From Hawksworthiomyces lignivorus (lineage: Eukaryota > Ascomycota > Sordariomycetes > Ophiostomatales > Ophiostomataceae), in contig NTMA01000077.1 of assembly GCA_002917075.1 (NCBI GenBank), forward strand, positions 124,001 through 188,000: DNA of 64,000 nt, given 5' to 3'. The first letter of the stretch is position 1. Every line of letters starts with the position of its first letter. Positions 31,492-42,665 of this stretch are shown here, piece after piece. The position numbers and the translations under genes were made by a program. A model generated the notes under the pieces. It saw nothing but the letters and a program-made list of their open reading frames with translations, ran no database searches and had not been told where the DNA came from.

Positions 31492-33827
31492 GGGATGGAA
31501 CTGATTGCTGGGGATGATGCGAATTTGGCGTGATAGGGCGTTCTGATGGCTTCATAGATCAGGGCAATGTTTGGGTACGAAGTTCAGGTTGTTTGCACAC
31601 GTGATTTTGTTCAGGTCTACAAAGTGCACCAAAAAAACGAGGCAATATTTTCTAGCAGTGATACAGCTAAACCACAGTGGGCTGTGCGACAATAGCACAT
31701 TATATAATTTCTTCAGGATCTGTGCCTGCACCTTACCGTTTTGAACACTATTGCTCCGCACCCTCATCCTGTGAAGGTTGGTGGCTGCCCACCCTCTTTT
31801 GCTGTGCGCCGAGAAAATACGATGAAGAAAAGCATGTGCGAGACAGCAAAGTATCTCGCGTATTGCTGCTAGACAAAATGCATCAAGATTGTAGTGCACA
31901 CGTAGAGCGGAGTAGGCCAGCGGTTGCATGTGGGCATTGGAGCGTAAGGCTCTGCAGTCCCCGTCCAGGGTGCAACACAACCCTCAGAGCAAAAGATGGG
32001 GAGAATGAAAAAAGCAAAACCCGAAGTAACACAACCTGCCGATGGGGCCATTCAATGGAGGTGAGCAAAAATAAAGAAAAAGAGTGGCTGAGGAGCTAGA
32101 TGAGCTAGAGGAGCGAGCTTTAGCACCACGACTCCATGTCTTTGAGGCCGTCACGCGACGGGCTGGATTTGACTTGCAGTGCGCTGCTAGACGATAGCAC
32201 GAATACGACGTGAGAGAGAGCCGCCTGTGACTGGTAGGGGGGAAGATGGCGATCGCCGCCCTGCGCCAGACCGCTCTCTCCAGCTCTTGCTATATTTATT
32301 GATTGAATGGGGTGACTGCAAAAAAACGAGGGAGTGATCTGCAGAGGACGCAGCATAATAGTATGGGGTTGCCGCGGGTGCCCACAAACAGGCGTCAGCG
32401 ATTACTGGCCTGCTACAGCCAGATGACGGGAAGCTCAAAGGGCCTTTCGCGTGACAATAAGCAATACTGCCTTGGCTAGATTCCGCTGCATCTCTCCACC
32501 CAAACAGCCATCGTCGCTGGTACGCTGGCGGAGGGCCACCGTCTGGCAGGGCTGCCGCTACCAGAACCGCAGCAGCTTGTGATCTTTCTTTAACGTTGAA
32601 TCGAGACTGGGGTGTTCTACCCGACAGACCTCGGAATTTCTTTTATGGACCTAGGTGCAGCAGCATACGACTCGGAAGCTGATCAATCGTGCATTGCTCG
32701 CTGTCAGCTCCGTTTTTCTTCACCAGGGCTGCTGCTGGCAGGAAAGCAGTTGCATGAAGCCCGGCACTGGTTGTCGTCATTATGCGTCTGCCTTGTCGAA
32801 CATTTTGCTAGCCATGCTGCGAAGATGGCATATTTACGGTGCCCTCTCAAGAAGCCTGCCAATCTTAAATGGGCTTCCAATGAAGTGCAAAAAGCAGTCG
32901 CAAAAGGGCTGTGCAGAGAGAGATGTGCGGACAGCCACAAAACCAGTAGATCAGCGGTATACTTTTCCCTCGAAAGTGCAGCTACAAGCATCAAGGTCCG
33001 ACTAGCTCTGCCATCTTCGTTTCTCGGGCTCTGAGCCGCCGCTGCAAGAACCTTAATTTAATATGCGTATTGCACATACTGAATATATATGTACATATCT
33101 TTATATCTTGTTTTTTTATCTTATTCGTACCCGTATTTTTTTTAAAGAAAAATTGTGATCATTTAGCTACTTCTGGTAAAAACAATATATGGTTTTTTTG
33201 TCGAGTTTTTTTGTGCATTTGTTTTATTGCAGTTGGTTTGTTTTTATTGGTTTATTATTTTAATAGGTCGTTAACGTCGTATTCTCTTACCTGAGATAAA
33301 GTTTAAAAAAAGAAAAAAAGGCAAAAAAGAACTGAAAAAAAAAGCTTTTCTTGGCTGTCTCCACGGTCCACGGAATCGCCTTTGGCTCTCCACGGAAAAC
33401 GCCATTTCGCCCGTCAGCCTTTGTTCGCTCACTTGATCCCTTGTTCTCCTTTACTCTGCTCTCACTTCCATTCCATTTTCATTTCACTCGCCTTTTTTAT
33501 TAATTCCCTAGTGCATGGTCTTTGGTCCTCTGGTAGCCTTTTTGGTAGCCTTTGTTAGCCCTCATGCTTCGTGACGATCTTGTACCGTTTGACTTGACGT
33601 TCACGTTTCCTTTCTCGTCATTTAACGGTTCACCCCCTCACGTCCCCTTCCCATTTTCCCCTCTTTTCAAGTCACTCCTCGCCACACAGACGCACCAAAA
33701 CGAAAGAGGGCAAAAAAGAAACGAAAAAAAAAGACTGGCTTGGCTGCTACTGAGCTCTGCTACCTCTCCTGTCCACCAACCACCGCGAACTGCTGTCATA
33801 CTATTGGCAGCGTCCTCTCTGATCATC
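31492..33827. other. Intergenic, 2.3 kb, no convincing gene
   Basis: Minus- and plus-strand open frames up to about 140 codons occur (for example 32612-33034) but start with non-ATG codons and show no family features. At about 33060-33340 there is a very AT-rich patch. From about 33360 on the plus strand becomes pyrimidine-rich, which I read as the transcribed leader of the next gene. Confidence 0.5.
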
Positions 33828-36800
33828 ATGACCGCCGTCGTCCAAGACCATGCAGGCGATGCAGTCGCATCTGCCCTCCAGGCTGGCGATGACGAAGACG
33901 GACGAGAAAGGCAGACTGACTGTAAGTTTAATTTGCTGTGCATTATTGTGCTTTGCTGAGCTTTGCTTTTATCTTGACTTGCCCTGCTTTCCTTATTGCA
34001 GTGGTTTCTTCGTGATACTCTTTCTTCTTTTCATCTCGTATCCTTTGTGACTGCACATACACAATAAAGCCCACATTATCGTACTGCTGCTTTGTTTCTC
34101 TGCTGCGTGTCTCTCCCTCTTCTCTCTTTGTTCGTCTCCTCTCCCCGTCTTTCTTGCCCCTGGTGCACTCTTGCCTCGTCCTCGATTATTGACAGGTCTA
34201 TCCTTTCCCTTTTCGCTCTTTCCTTTTTTCCCTCGTGCGTTCCCTGATGAGCCTACGCCCCTTCCTCTTCCAGCAGCCCTTTTATATTTTTTCCTCTTTT
34301 GTCTCTTTCCTTTTCAGTACGACACTATTACACCCCAATCTCAGTCGAATTCCCCTAAATTACGACTCGTCAAGCCATTGTTCCTTCCCTCTTATTTTTT
34401 CTTGGCTTCTCTCGCTTCGCCCTTCCCCCGCTTTCTCTCTTTACTGCGTCGTGTGCCATTTAGTCTGTGCTCATCCTGCCTTGTACATTACACTGGTGGT
34501 ACGGTACTACTGCGATGCGCTACCCAGCTCCCCTGTCTATCGTCGTCTCTCAATCTATCATCGTCTATCGGCTCTTCGTCCAGCCTCAATCTTTAAATTC
34601 TTCTCGTCATTTTGTTCTCCTCTCCTCCTCTTCTGTCAATCTTACATCTCCTTTGTCCATCTTCCTAATCCTCTGTTCCTAGCTCTCTCCTTTTTTCTTC
34701 TTTGTTATCGATCTACCCTCGTACCCTATCCCCTGTCTATCACAGCTCCTTTTGGATAGGATCACGGGAACACAAAAAGAGGCGAGGATCAAGAAGAAAG
34801 GGACGCACAGCTGCATCATATGGTCCGGATAGATTGAGTCTCACACTATATTGGCTCCCAGTCTCCCTTCTGGATGATATTGGTCAATCCCTCACTACTC
34901 TTCTTGTTCTACCCTGCAGCTGTCTCCCGATCACTTATCTTCGTCCTTTCATCTCTCTATCGTCTCTCTATCATCTCTCTCTGTCTCCTGCTTTTCTGTC
35001 TACTTTTTGCCTCCGCCTCGTTTCCCTCCTCGCATCCACTTCCCTTTTTGGTTCTGCTGAGTGAGAAAAACGTTATACTCTTTTCTTGGCCTTAGCTAAT
35101 CTAGCCTTAATTTTTCCCATTCTCTTTTGACTTTCGCCTTTCGCTATTTCCAGCATTAAGAGTCACACCACTATTAAATCCACCATCTGCTGAACTACAA
35201 AACCGATCAAACCCGCAAAGCCCACAAAATAGCACCCTGGCCCAGCCCGCTCCAGCACGGACCCAATTGCTGTACCCTCTCACACCGCACACAGTCCAGA
35301 ACCTTACGCAGCAACCCCGGCGGCATCCCGCAGAACCAGTCTTGCTAGCGCCTGGGGCGGAACCAGTAGCATCTGCAGAGGCAGCATCAGAAGGACAACA
35401 AGAAGACGAACATTTTGTTAGACCACTGGCACCACCTCCATTGCCAGATCTAACTGCACCACCTTCTCTTCCCATTGCTCTGCCAATAGGAGGACCTCCT
35501 CCGCCAACTTCTTCTTCCTCCTCTTCCTCCTCCTCTTCTTCTTCTGCTTCTCCCATAGCTGTATCTACACTTCCCCTCTCTCTCCATCTCGAGTCTACTT
35601 CTTCCATTCCTCCTCCTCCTCCTCCTCCTCTAGCTCCCCCACACTTTCTTCCTCATCCTCTCTCCATTTCTCCTGATCAGCTTGAAGATCACCAGCGCAA
35701 TTTGCAACTCGCATCTATGCCCAAGATGATCTTCTCCGATTTATATAAGTCACCCAAGTCTCCATTTTCAAAATTGCGCCAACACCATATCAGCCATCAG
35801 CAGAGTCACACCGACGACAAATTGTCGTCAGAGCTTCTTGACTACGGCGACCCCGATCTTGTGAGTCGCGACAAGTCCAAGCAGAAGGAGGCTGTCCGCC
35901 GCTACCTAGCCAGGAAAGTCCGCTATGACTGGTCCTTTAGTTGGCCGCCTCAGTATGCCAGCGAAGAAGCCGCAGCTGCGGCCGAAGCACAGGCGGCGTC
36001 TGCCAAATCACAGATAGTACGAGCTGAGCAAGTCGGTCTGCTCGATCCGTTTGAAACATTCGCCAGTCCTCTACCAGGCCCTGGCGTGCCTCTGGCTGCT
36101 GTCTCCGCTGCCGTAGCAGAGGCGTCTTTCAATGGCGACGGTGGTCATGGCCACGGCCAAGGTGGAGCAGACTCTGGTGCCGAGGCTGAGACTGACTCGG
36201 ACACCGAGTCTATATACAGCACCGTCTTAGAAGATGCCATTCACTTCCGTCCTCGGACTGAGTGGACATCAGATGTATCGGACGACGAAAACAAGACCGG
36301 CAATTATTATCAGAGGATGCCCACATATGTCCAGTCCCCCTTTCGCTTCGAGACCCCTGATTCCGTAGGCGCTGTCGTGAAGGCGTCGGCTGAGGCACGG
36401 AAAGCCAAGGCAAGGCGCGACCTGCGGGCTGAGATCGTCTGGAACGACGGTCTTGCATGCTATACCGCCCGCCGTGACGCCTGGACTGGCGCCCACACCG
36501 TGCGTGTGAAACCTGCCAAGGCGCCCGCTTCACCCACGTCGCCTTCGTCGCCCCGCCGCGGCCTGTTTCGATTCCACACGTATTCCTCCTCCAAGTCTGA
36601 GTCTGCACCAGTGGCCACAATTTCGTCGCCAACCTCGTTGACGGATCCATCAGCTGCAGCCCGTGACTCCACCTCCGCGGCATCGACGCAAGCGGGACCA
36701 GCCACGGCCGCCGTTGCAGCCGTGGCAGCGGGAGCCACTGCCACTGTGCCGCTCTCCCCGGTAACATCAAATTCGCGGCATTCGCAACACTCTCGGCAGT

Positions 36801-37627
36801 CGCACCAATCTCAGCAATCACAACAGTCCATTGGCCTCGAAACAGTGGCGACTACGCCGATGACGTCTGATGGAGCCAGTGCGGAAGGCTCGCTTCTCCA
36901 GAGATCAGCCTCACAACCTAGCTGCGGTTCCTCTCCGCCTCTTGCGCCCACTCACAGCCGGGCTTCTCATGCGGCGTCCTCTAGAATTTCACATTCCGAA
37001 TATTCCATCGAGACCTTGATTCCGGTAGCGGCCCCATTGTTGCCGCCTTCCAACCCCATGCGGGCCTCCATTTCGCCTTCCTTGTATCTCAATATTTATG
37101 ACAAGGTCATTCTGCACTCGCTCCAGCCGTCGTGTCCCATCAACCTGAGCGACATGATCCGTGCTTGCGTGGCCGGGTGGAAGCGTGATGGCGAGTGGCC
37201 CCCGCGTAACGTGGAGGTGATGTCTGCACCCGCTGCAGCTGCTGTAGCCGTTGCCCTGCGCAGGAAAAAGCACGACGAGCGCCGCGAGGCACAAGCACAG
37301 AAGCGAGACACCAACACCACCACCCCAGCTAGCGGCCCAACATCGCCTAGATTTGGTCGACGCATGAGCAACTTTCTTGGCCGACCTGCGTCTGCCGCGG
37401 GTGTCGCCTCGCCGACAACAGTAACTGCAAATGGTACCGTTGCTGGACCAGGCCGCACCTCACCTACAGAAGGCGACAAGGACGACGACGGTGGCAACCG
37501 CGGCATTCGGCGCAGTCTGCAACGCGTGCTAGGCCTAGGCTACGTAGCCCACGGCGGCACACCCGTACCCGGGCACGGGCACTCGTTCTCTGTCGGGTCC
37601 ATCGGCCAAGGCACGAAAGATTTTTGA
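33828..37627 (+). CDS. Gag1-like clamp / DUF4050 family protein
   Basis: The proposed exons are 33828-33921 and 35154-37627, giving 855 residues. The intron 33922-35153 (GTAAGT...TTTCCAG) is 1232 bp and keeps the frame: exon 1 ends with the first base of the codon completed by exon 2. If the intron is not used, the first ATG of the main exon is 35717 (MPKMIFSDLYKSPKSPFSKL), giving 636 residues. The family marks I recognise are KEAVRRYLARKVRYDWSFSW (about residue 275), FRPRTEWTSDVSDDE, EIVWNDGLACYTARRDAWTG, and near the C-terminus YDKVILHSLQPSCPINLSDM and GWKRDGEWPP. Between them are Ser/Pro/Ala-rich disordered stretches with HSQHSRQSHQ-type repeats. The function of the family is poorly known; I do not assign one. 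Exon 1 is less certain than the rest. Confidence 0.72.
33922..35153 (+). other. Probable 1.2-kb pyrimidine-rich intron
   Basis: The stretch has a perfect GTAAGT donor and a CTATTTCCAG acceptor and is dominated by C and T on the coding strand (many CTCT and TTCC words). It is 5-20 times longer than the other introns in the window. It may hold an internal promoter or several small introns separated by non-coding exons. Confidence 0.5.
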
Positions 37628-38863
37628 ATTGTTGATTTTTTTTCTCTTTGTCTTTAACATCGTAGTTTTCTTGTATGATACGAATTTGGACGAGCAGCTT
37701 CCACGTTCGGGAGATACCCATTCTTGTTATCTTCTGTCAATCGTTTTTTTGAATTATTTTGCGCAAGATGATATATACCCCCTTTTTGCATTCAGTCATG
37801 TTGGTTTTCTTTGGGCGTTGATGCCATTTTGTGACGCCTTGAACCTGTCTTCTGACGTACAGTGTGGCGTGGTCGCCTTTTGTCAAGGCTGAGGATCGGA
37901 AAGAGGATCGCGGGGACCGGTACATAATAATGATAATAATGCTACCATGATCAAGCATATTTTTGAGATCTGGCTGTGATGCGTGGTCAGACATGCTTCC
38001 GTTTGCCGCTTTTGGGATCACATCTCCTTTCGTTTTGGCTGTTGTACTATGTCAAATTTGCAATATATGAGTACAGGTTTCCTTGATTCAGCATCGCAGC
38101 AGGATGCTGAGCTGCTGTCTTGCTACGGGCTTCAAAGTAACTTGAGCCTTAGACACCAAAACACCGTTGTTGGTTGTGTCACACGCCTGCCAAGCCACCA
38201 GCAAAAGCAGCTACAAGCCACTACGGCACTCTATCTTCAATATGCTGGCACGAGTCATGTTAAGGCACATTAATGCTTCTTACGCGTTGTTTTATTAGGC
38301 TCAGCGGCACAGAGTCTGAGTGTCCCGGTTTACCAGGGTCCCAGCGAATCGAATCCCCCACGCGCCTAGACCCACGGCTCGCAGTTGGATAACCAGTGCG
38401 CCCCCCCCTCTAGTGGAAACTCGGCCAGAAACCAATGACTAACAGATAGAATACGCCAAAAGGACGACGGGGCCTTTATTAGCACTCGGTAAGTGAAAAT
38501 GGCGTCAATTCCCAGCCAAACAACTACTGGTATGTACATTGACTATTGTGGGCGTCTCCGCCGCACAGAGAAGGGACTTTTTGCTTTTACCCTATGGTTT
38601 ATTTAGACTCCTTTTCCTAAATCGCCGCATTTTGGTCTTCTTGATCTTTTTTTCCCTCATCGATGCCGCTTGTCCGCGACAGGACTTCGCAAGCCGACCT
38701 ACCGGGACACTTGACGGATCGAGGAAAAGAGACGAGCCAGGACACTGCTTTGAACGACGCGGACAACTTGGAGAACTACGAGCTTGTCGACTTTAGCCGG
38801 AATACGAACCAGACGCGCGCCTTCCTGCCATCCCGCCGAGCCCTGCGCCGGCCCGCCGACGAA
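37628..38863. other. Intergenic: 3' flank of the DUF4050 gene and PHO91 promoter
   Basis: No RNA gene is supported. A GC-rich patch at 38300-38415 includes a C-run (38401-38408). A tRNA-like and a 5S-like reading of it were tested by eye and rejected. From 38663 an ATG opens a frame that runs in phase into PHO91 (see findings). Confidence 0.5.
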
Positions 38864-41633
38864 ATGAAGTTTTCTCACAGCATCCAGTTCAACGCCGTTC
38901 CAGACTGGAGCAGCCACTACATCGCCTACAGCAACCTCAAGAAACTGTAAGCCGTCGCAACGAGATGCATGGCACAGGAGAGGGGTATGGTGGAGACTAA
39001 TGAGATGCAGAATCTATCAGCTCGAACGCAGCGTTCACCAGGCCGAAGCCGTACAAGCTGCCGGCGACGCCGAGTCCCGTCCGCTCATCCACGGCGAGCC
39101 CGAGCCCGAGGCTGTCTTCTCCCGCGCCCTCGACGTTGAGCTCGAGAAGATCTGCTCCTTCTATGCCCTCAAAGAGCGCGAGCTCATCGACGAGGTCGAC
39201 CAGCTGCTGCAGGACATTGGCGCCTTCGACGAGGAAGAAGAGCAGCTGCAGAAGCAGAAGAACGGGACGAGCGGACAAAATGGCCAAGCAGACGGCGAGG
39301 AGGTGGATGGTGCGCCTTCCGGCTCTGCTACAGCAGCAGCATCGTCGTCTGACCAGAACCGCCCTTCCTCCGCCACCACTGCCGCCGGCGATCGGAACAG
39401 CACCTACAGCCGCCGGTCGTCTGACGATGGCGAATCCGATGAAGGTGACGACTACGACGAGAGCTCGGCCCTGACGGAGCAGCGTCTGCAGGATGCCCAG
39501 AAGCAAGCTCAGCAACAGCGCCGCCGGTTCAGCTGGGGCGCGGCCCGCCGTCGCCGGCGGGGCCCGATCACCAACCTGGGTGCGTCGACGGACCTGACGG
39601 CCTCGACCGAGTTCACCCGCTCGCGGCGGTACAGCACGACGTTTGAGGACCACCCGGAGGATGCGGTGCTGTTTTCGTCCAGCATCATGCTCAAGAAGCG
39701 CATCATCAACACGTACGTGCAGCTGTGTGAGCTCAAGTCGTACGTCCAGCTCAACAAGACGGGCTTCCGCAAGGTGCTCAAGAAGTTTGACAAGATCATC
39801 GACACGAACCTGCGGCCGCGGTACATGGCAACGATGGTCGAGCCGGCGTATCCGTTCCGCCCGGAGACGTGGGACGTACTGCTGGCGAACATCGAGAAGA
39901 TGGAGGCCGCGTACACGACTATCGTGACGAGCGGCGACGCCGAGGCGGCTAAGCGCGACCTGCGGTCGCACCTGCGCGAGCACGTGGTGTGGGAGCGCAA
40001 CACGGTGTGGCGCGACATGATCGGCATCGAGCGGCGCGCCGAGGCGGCCAGCCTGGGCCGCACGCTGCTGGGCGGCGCCGGCGGCGTCGGCGGCGGATTT
40101 GGGCTGATGGCGGCGGGCGACGACAGCAAGGACGCGGTAGCGGGCCGGCTGGGCGACGAGGAGCTGCAAGTTGCGCCGACGCGGCGGATCCGCACGCCAT
40201 TTGGCGGGGTGCTGGCGATTCCGGCGTGGCTGGTCAGCAGCACCATGTTCACTCTAGTGGCGGTGGTGGCGGTGTTCTTCGTGCTGCTGTACGCGCCGAT
40301 CCTGCCTGACGAGCCGGAGCAGCAGAACTGCCTGGCAATGCTGGTGTTTGTCAGCCTGCTGTGGGCGACGGAGGCGATCCCACTATTTGTGACGTCGCTG
40401 ATGGTGCCGTTCCTGTGCGTGGTGCTGCAGGTGGCGCGGACGGACGACCAGAAGCGGATGGGCTCCAAGGACACGGCGGGGTTCATCTTCGCGGCCATGT
40501 GGACGCCGGTGATCATGCTGCTGCTGGGCGGGTTCACGCTGGCGGCGGCGCTGTCCAAGTGCCGGATCGACAAGCGCATCGCGACGTTTGTGCTGAGCAA
40601 GGCGGGCACGCAGCCGCGCACGGTGCTGCTGGCCAACATGCTGGTGGCGGCGTTCGCGTCGATGCTGATCAGCAATGTGGCGGCGCCGGTGCTGTGCTTC
40701 TCGATCATCGAGCCGATGCTGCGCAACCTGCCGTCGGACTCCAACATGTCCAAGGCGGTGATCATGGGCATCGCGCTGGCCAGCAACATCGGCGGCATGC
40801 TGTCGCCGATCGCGTCGCCGCAGAACGTGGTGGCGATCGGCATCATGCGGCCGGAGCCGCCGTGGCTGCAGTGGTTCTTCATCGCGATCCCCGTGGGCGT
40901 GGTGTCAATCCTGCTGATCTGGCTGCTGCTGCTGGTGACGTTCCGGCCGGGGCGCGGCACGACGATCGTAGCGATCCGCCCGGTGCGCGAGCGGTTCTCG
41001 GGCGTGCAGTGGTTCGTGACGCTGGTGACGGTGGTGACGATCGGGCTGTGGTGCGCCAGCCACCAGCTGGAGGACGTGTTTGGCGACATGGGCGTGGTGG
41101 CGGTGCTGCCGATCGTGCTCTTCTTCGGCGTGGGCATCCTGACCAAGGAGGACTTTAACAACTTCCCCTGGACCATCATCATCCTGGCGGCGGGCGGGCT
41201 CGCGCTGGGCAAGGCGGTCAAGGCGTCGGGCCTTCTGGACACGGTGGCGCTGGCGATCACGGTGCGCGTGCAGGGCATGAGCCTGTACGGGGTGCTGGTC
41301 GTGTTCTCGTCGCTGACGCTCTTCATCGCGACATTTATCAGCCACACGGTGGCGGCGCTGATCCTGCTGCCGCTGATCAACAACGTCGGCGCCGATATGG
41401 ACGAGCCGCACCCCAACCTGCTGGTGATGGCGGGCGTGCTCATGTGCAGCGCGGCCATGGCGCTGCCGACCAGCGGCTTCCCCAACATGACGGCCATCAT
41501 GAAGGAGGACCCGGCGGGCCAGCGCTACCTACAGGTGCAGCACTTTATCACGCGGGGCATCCCGGCGTCGCTGCTGACGCTGCTGGTGGTCCTGACGCTC
41601 GGCTACGCGGCGATGCGGATCACGGGCATGTAG
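38864..41633 (+). CDS. PHO91: SPX-domain low-affinity phosphate transporter (Pho91/Pho90 type)
   Basis: Exons are 38864-38946 and 39011-41633, with a 64-bp intron (GTAAGC...ATGCAG). The product has 901 residues, the normal size. The SPX domain starts MKFSHSIQFNAVPDWSSHYI, the usual first residues of the family. It continues, after a Ser/Gln-rich insert, to KTGFRKVLKKFDKI with the lysine cluster that binds inositol pyrophosphates. The C-terminal half is a multi-pass SLC13/DASS permease with motifs SNIGGMLSPIASPQNVVAIG and ALPTSGFPNMTAIM. Pho91 exports phosphate from the vacuole in yeast, while Pho87 and Pho90 act at the plasma membrane; the sequence alone does not decide location. The frame remains open upstream to an ATG at 38663, which would add 67 residues. 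Confidence 0.9.
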
Positions 41634-42665
41634 GCGAGGGAAGATTTGCGAAGCGAGAAGGAGGAACGAGGGAGAGAGATATACAACTAGACGCAGATTG
41701 TTACAGGAGCGTGGCACGTCTGAGAGAGAGGGAGTGGCACACACACACTACAGACAGAGAGGTGTTATACGGTTCACTGGTACGGCATAGGCGAGAGATC
41801 TGATCTCTCGCCCGTACTTCTGTTTCCTTTTCTTTTTCTTTTTTGTTTCATTTGTCTTTCTCACAGCGTTTCCTTTTCGACTGTAAACTCTTAACCATAA
41901 GACTTGAAATATCAATGTAAAAATATATATATAAACATCATTGAAAACCTCTGGCATATATTCCATTCCTTATTGTCTATTTGCCGACAAGTGCTCTGCT
42001 GTACTCCGTAGTGCTTCGTACCGCTGTTGTATGTACAGAGTACCTGTCGTCGTACTGGGCATTACTGGATGCGTGGCGCTGTGATCTGCAGCCAATGGCA
42101 GGATTTGGTGTGCTGCCCCCCACTGTTCTGCAGCTGGCGTTATAGCGCCTGCAGCGCTACGCTGGCACTCCTGCAGGCCCTTCCAGCGCCAACGGAAACT
42201 GCCCCAAGCTCCCATAGAATATGCAGCTAAGCCGAGCAAGGTATCCACTCTTGACACCTGTGGGCCAATACCCCGTTAACTGCTGGCGACTTGTTTTCCG
42301 GCTTCATTCCTCATTCTCCCAACAAACTCGTGATAGCCCTCCCATGATCACAGCTTCACTTCTCGATTGACGATAGCGACATTTTCCTGGCGACACGTAT
42401 CCTCGTCCTTCATTTTGCTTTCTACTTTTTTTGTCGATTGATCTGCGCACATTTCTCCCTCTTCTTCACATAGAGAAAGACATGGCCGTGCTGGCTTGCG
42501 CGCTTCGCTGACCCGCACCGCGATCAACCGCACCTCGGCGGACAGCTTCTCTCTTCCCCCTTTAGCTCTCCCCATCTCTGTCCTCGCCCGATCCCTCATC
42601 CTATACTTACCACCTAGCGGAGCTGAGCGAGCTGATCGCTCAGCTCTCTCTCCCCGACCTCCGCC
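41634..42665. other. Intergenic: PHO91 3' flank and VPS39 promoter
   Basis: No gene. TACTCCGTA is found at 42002-42010. A GC-rich stretch at about 42125-42200 has several small GCGC-type inverted words. The last 300 bp is pyrimidine-rich leader. Confidence 0.55.

Noticed and set aside
32612..33034. 140-codon plus-strand frame
   Set aside because: Starts with GTG, lacks codon bias and family features.
38300..38415. tRNA-like or 5S-rRNA-like patch (GCGAATCGAATCC and CAGTTGGATAACC words)
   Set aside because: No acceptor-stem pairing, no proper TTCGA loop with a matching D arm and anticodon, and the CAGCGAATC resemblance to fungal 5S rRNA is too short and lacks the rest of the molecule.
39509..41500. 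663-codon minus-strand frame opposite PHO91
   Set aside because: Ser/Thr/Ala-rich shadow of the transporter exon; the plus-strand frame has clear SPX and permease motifs.
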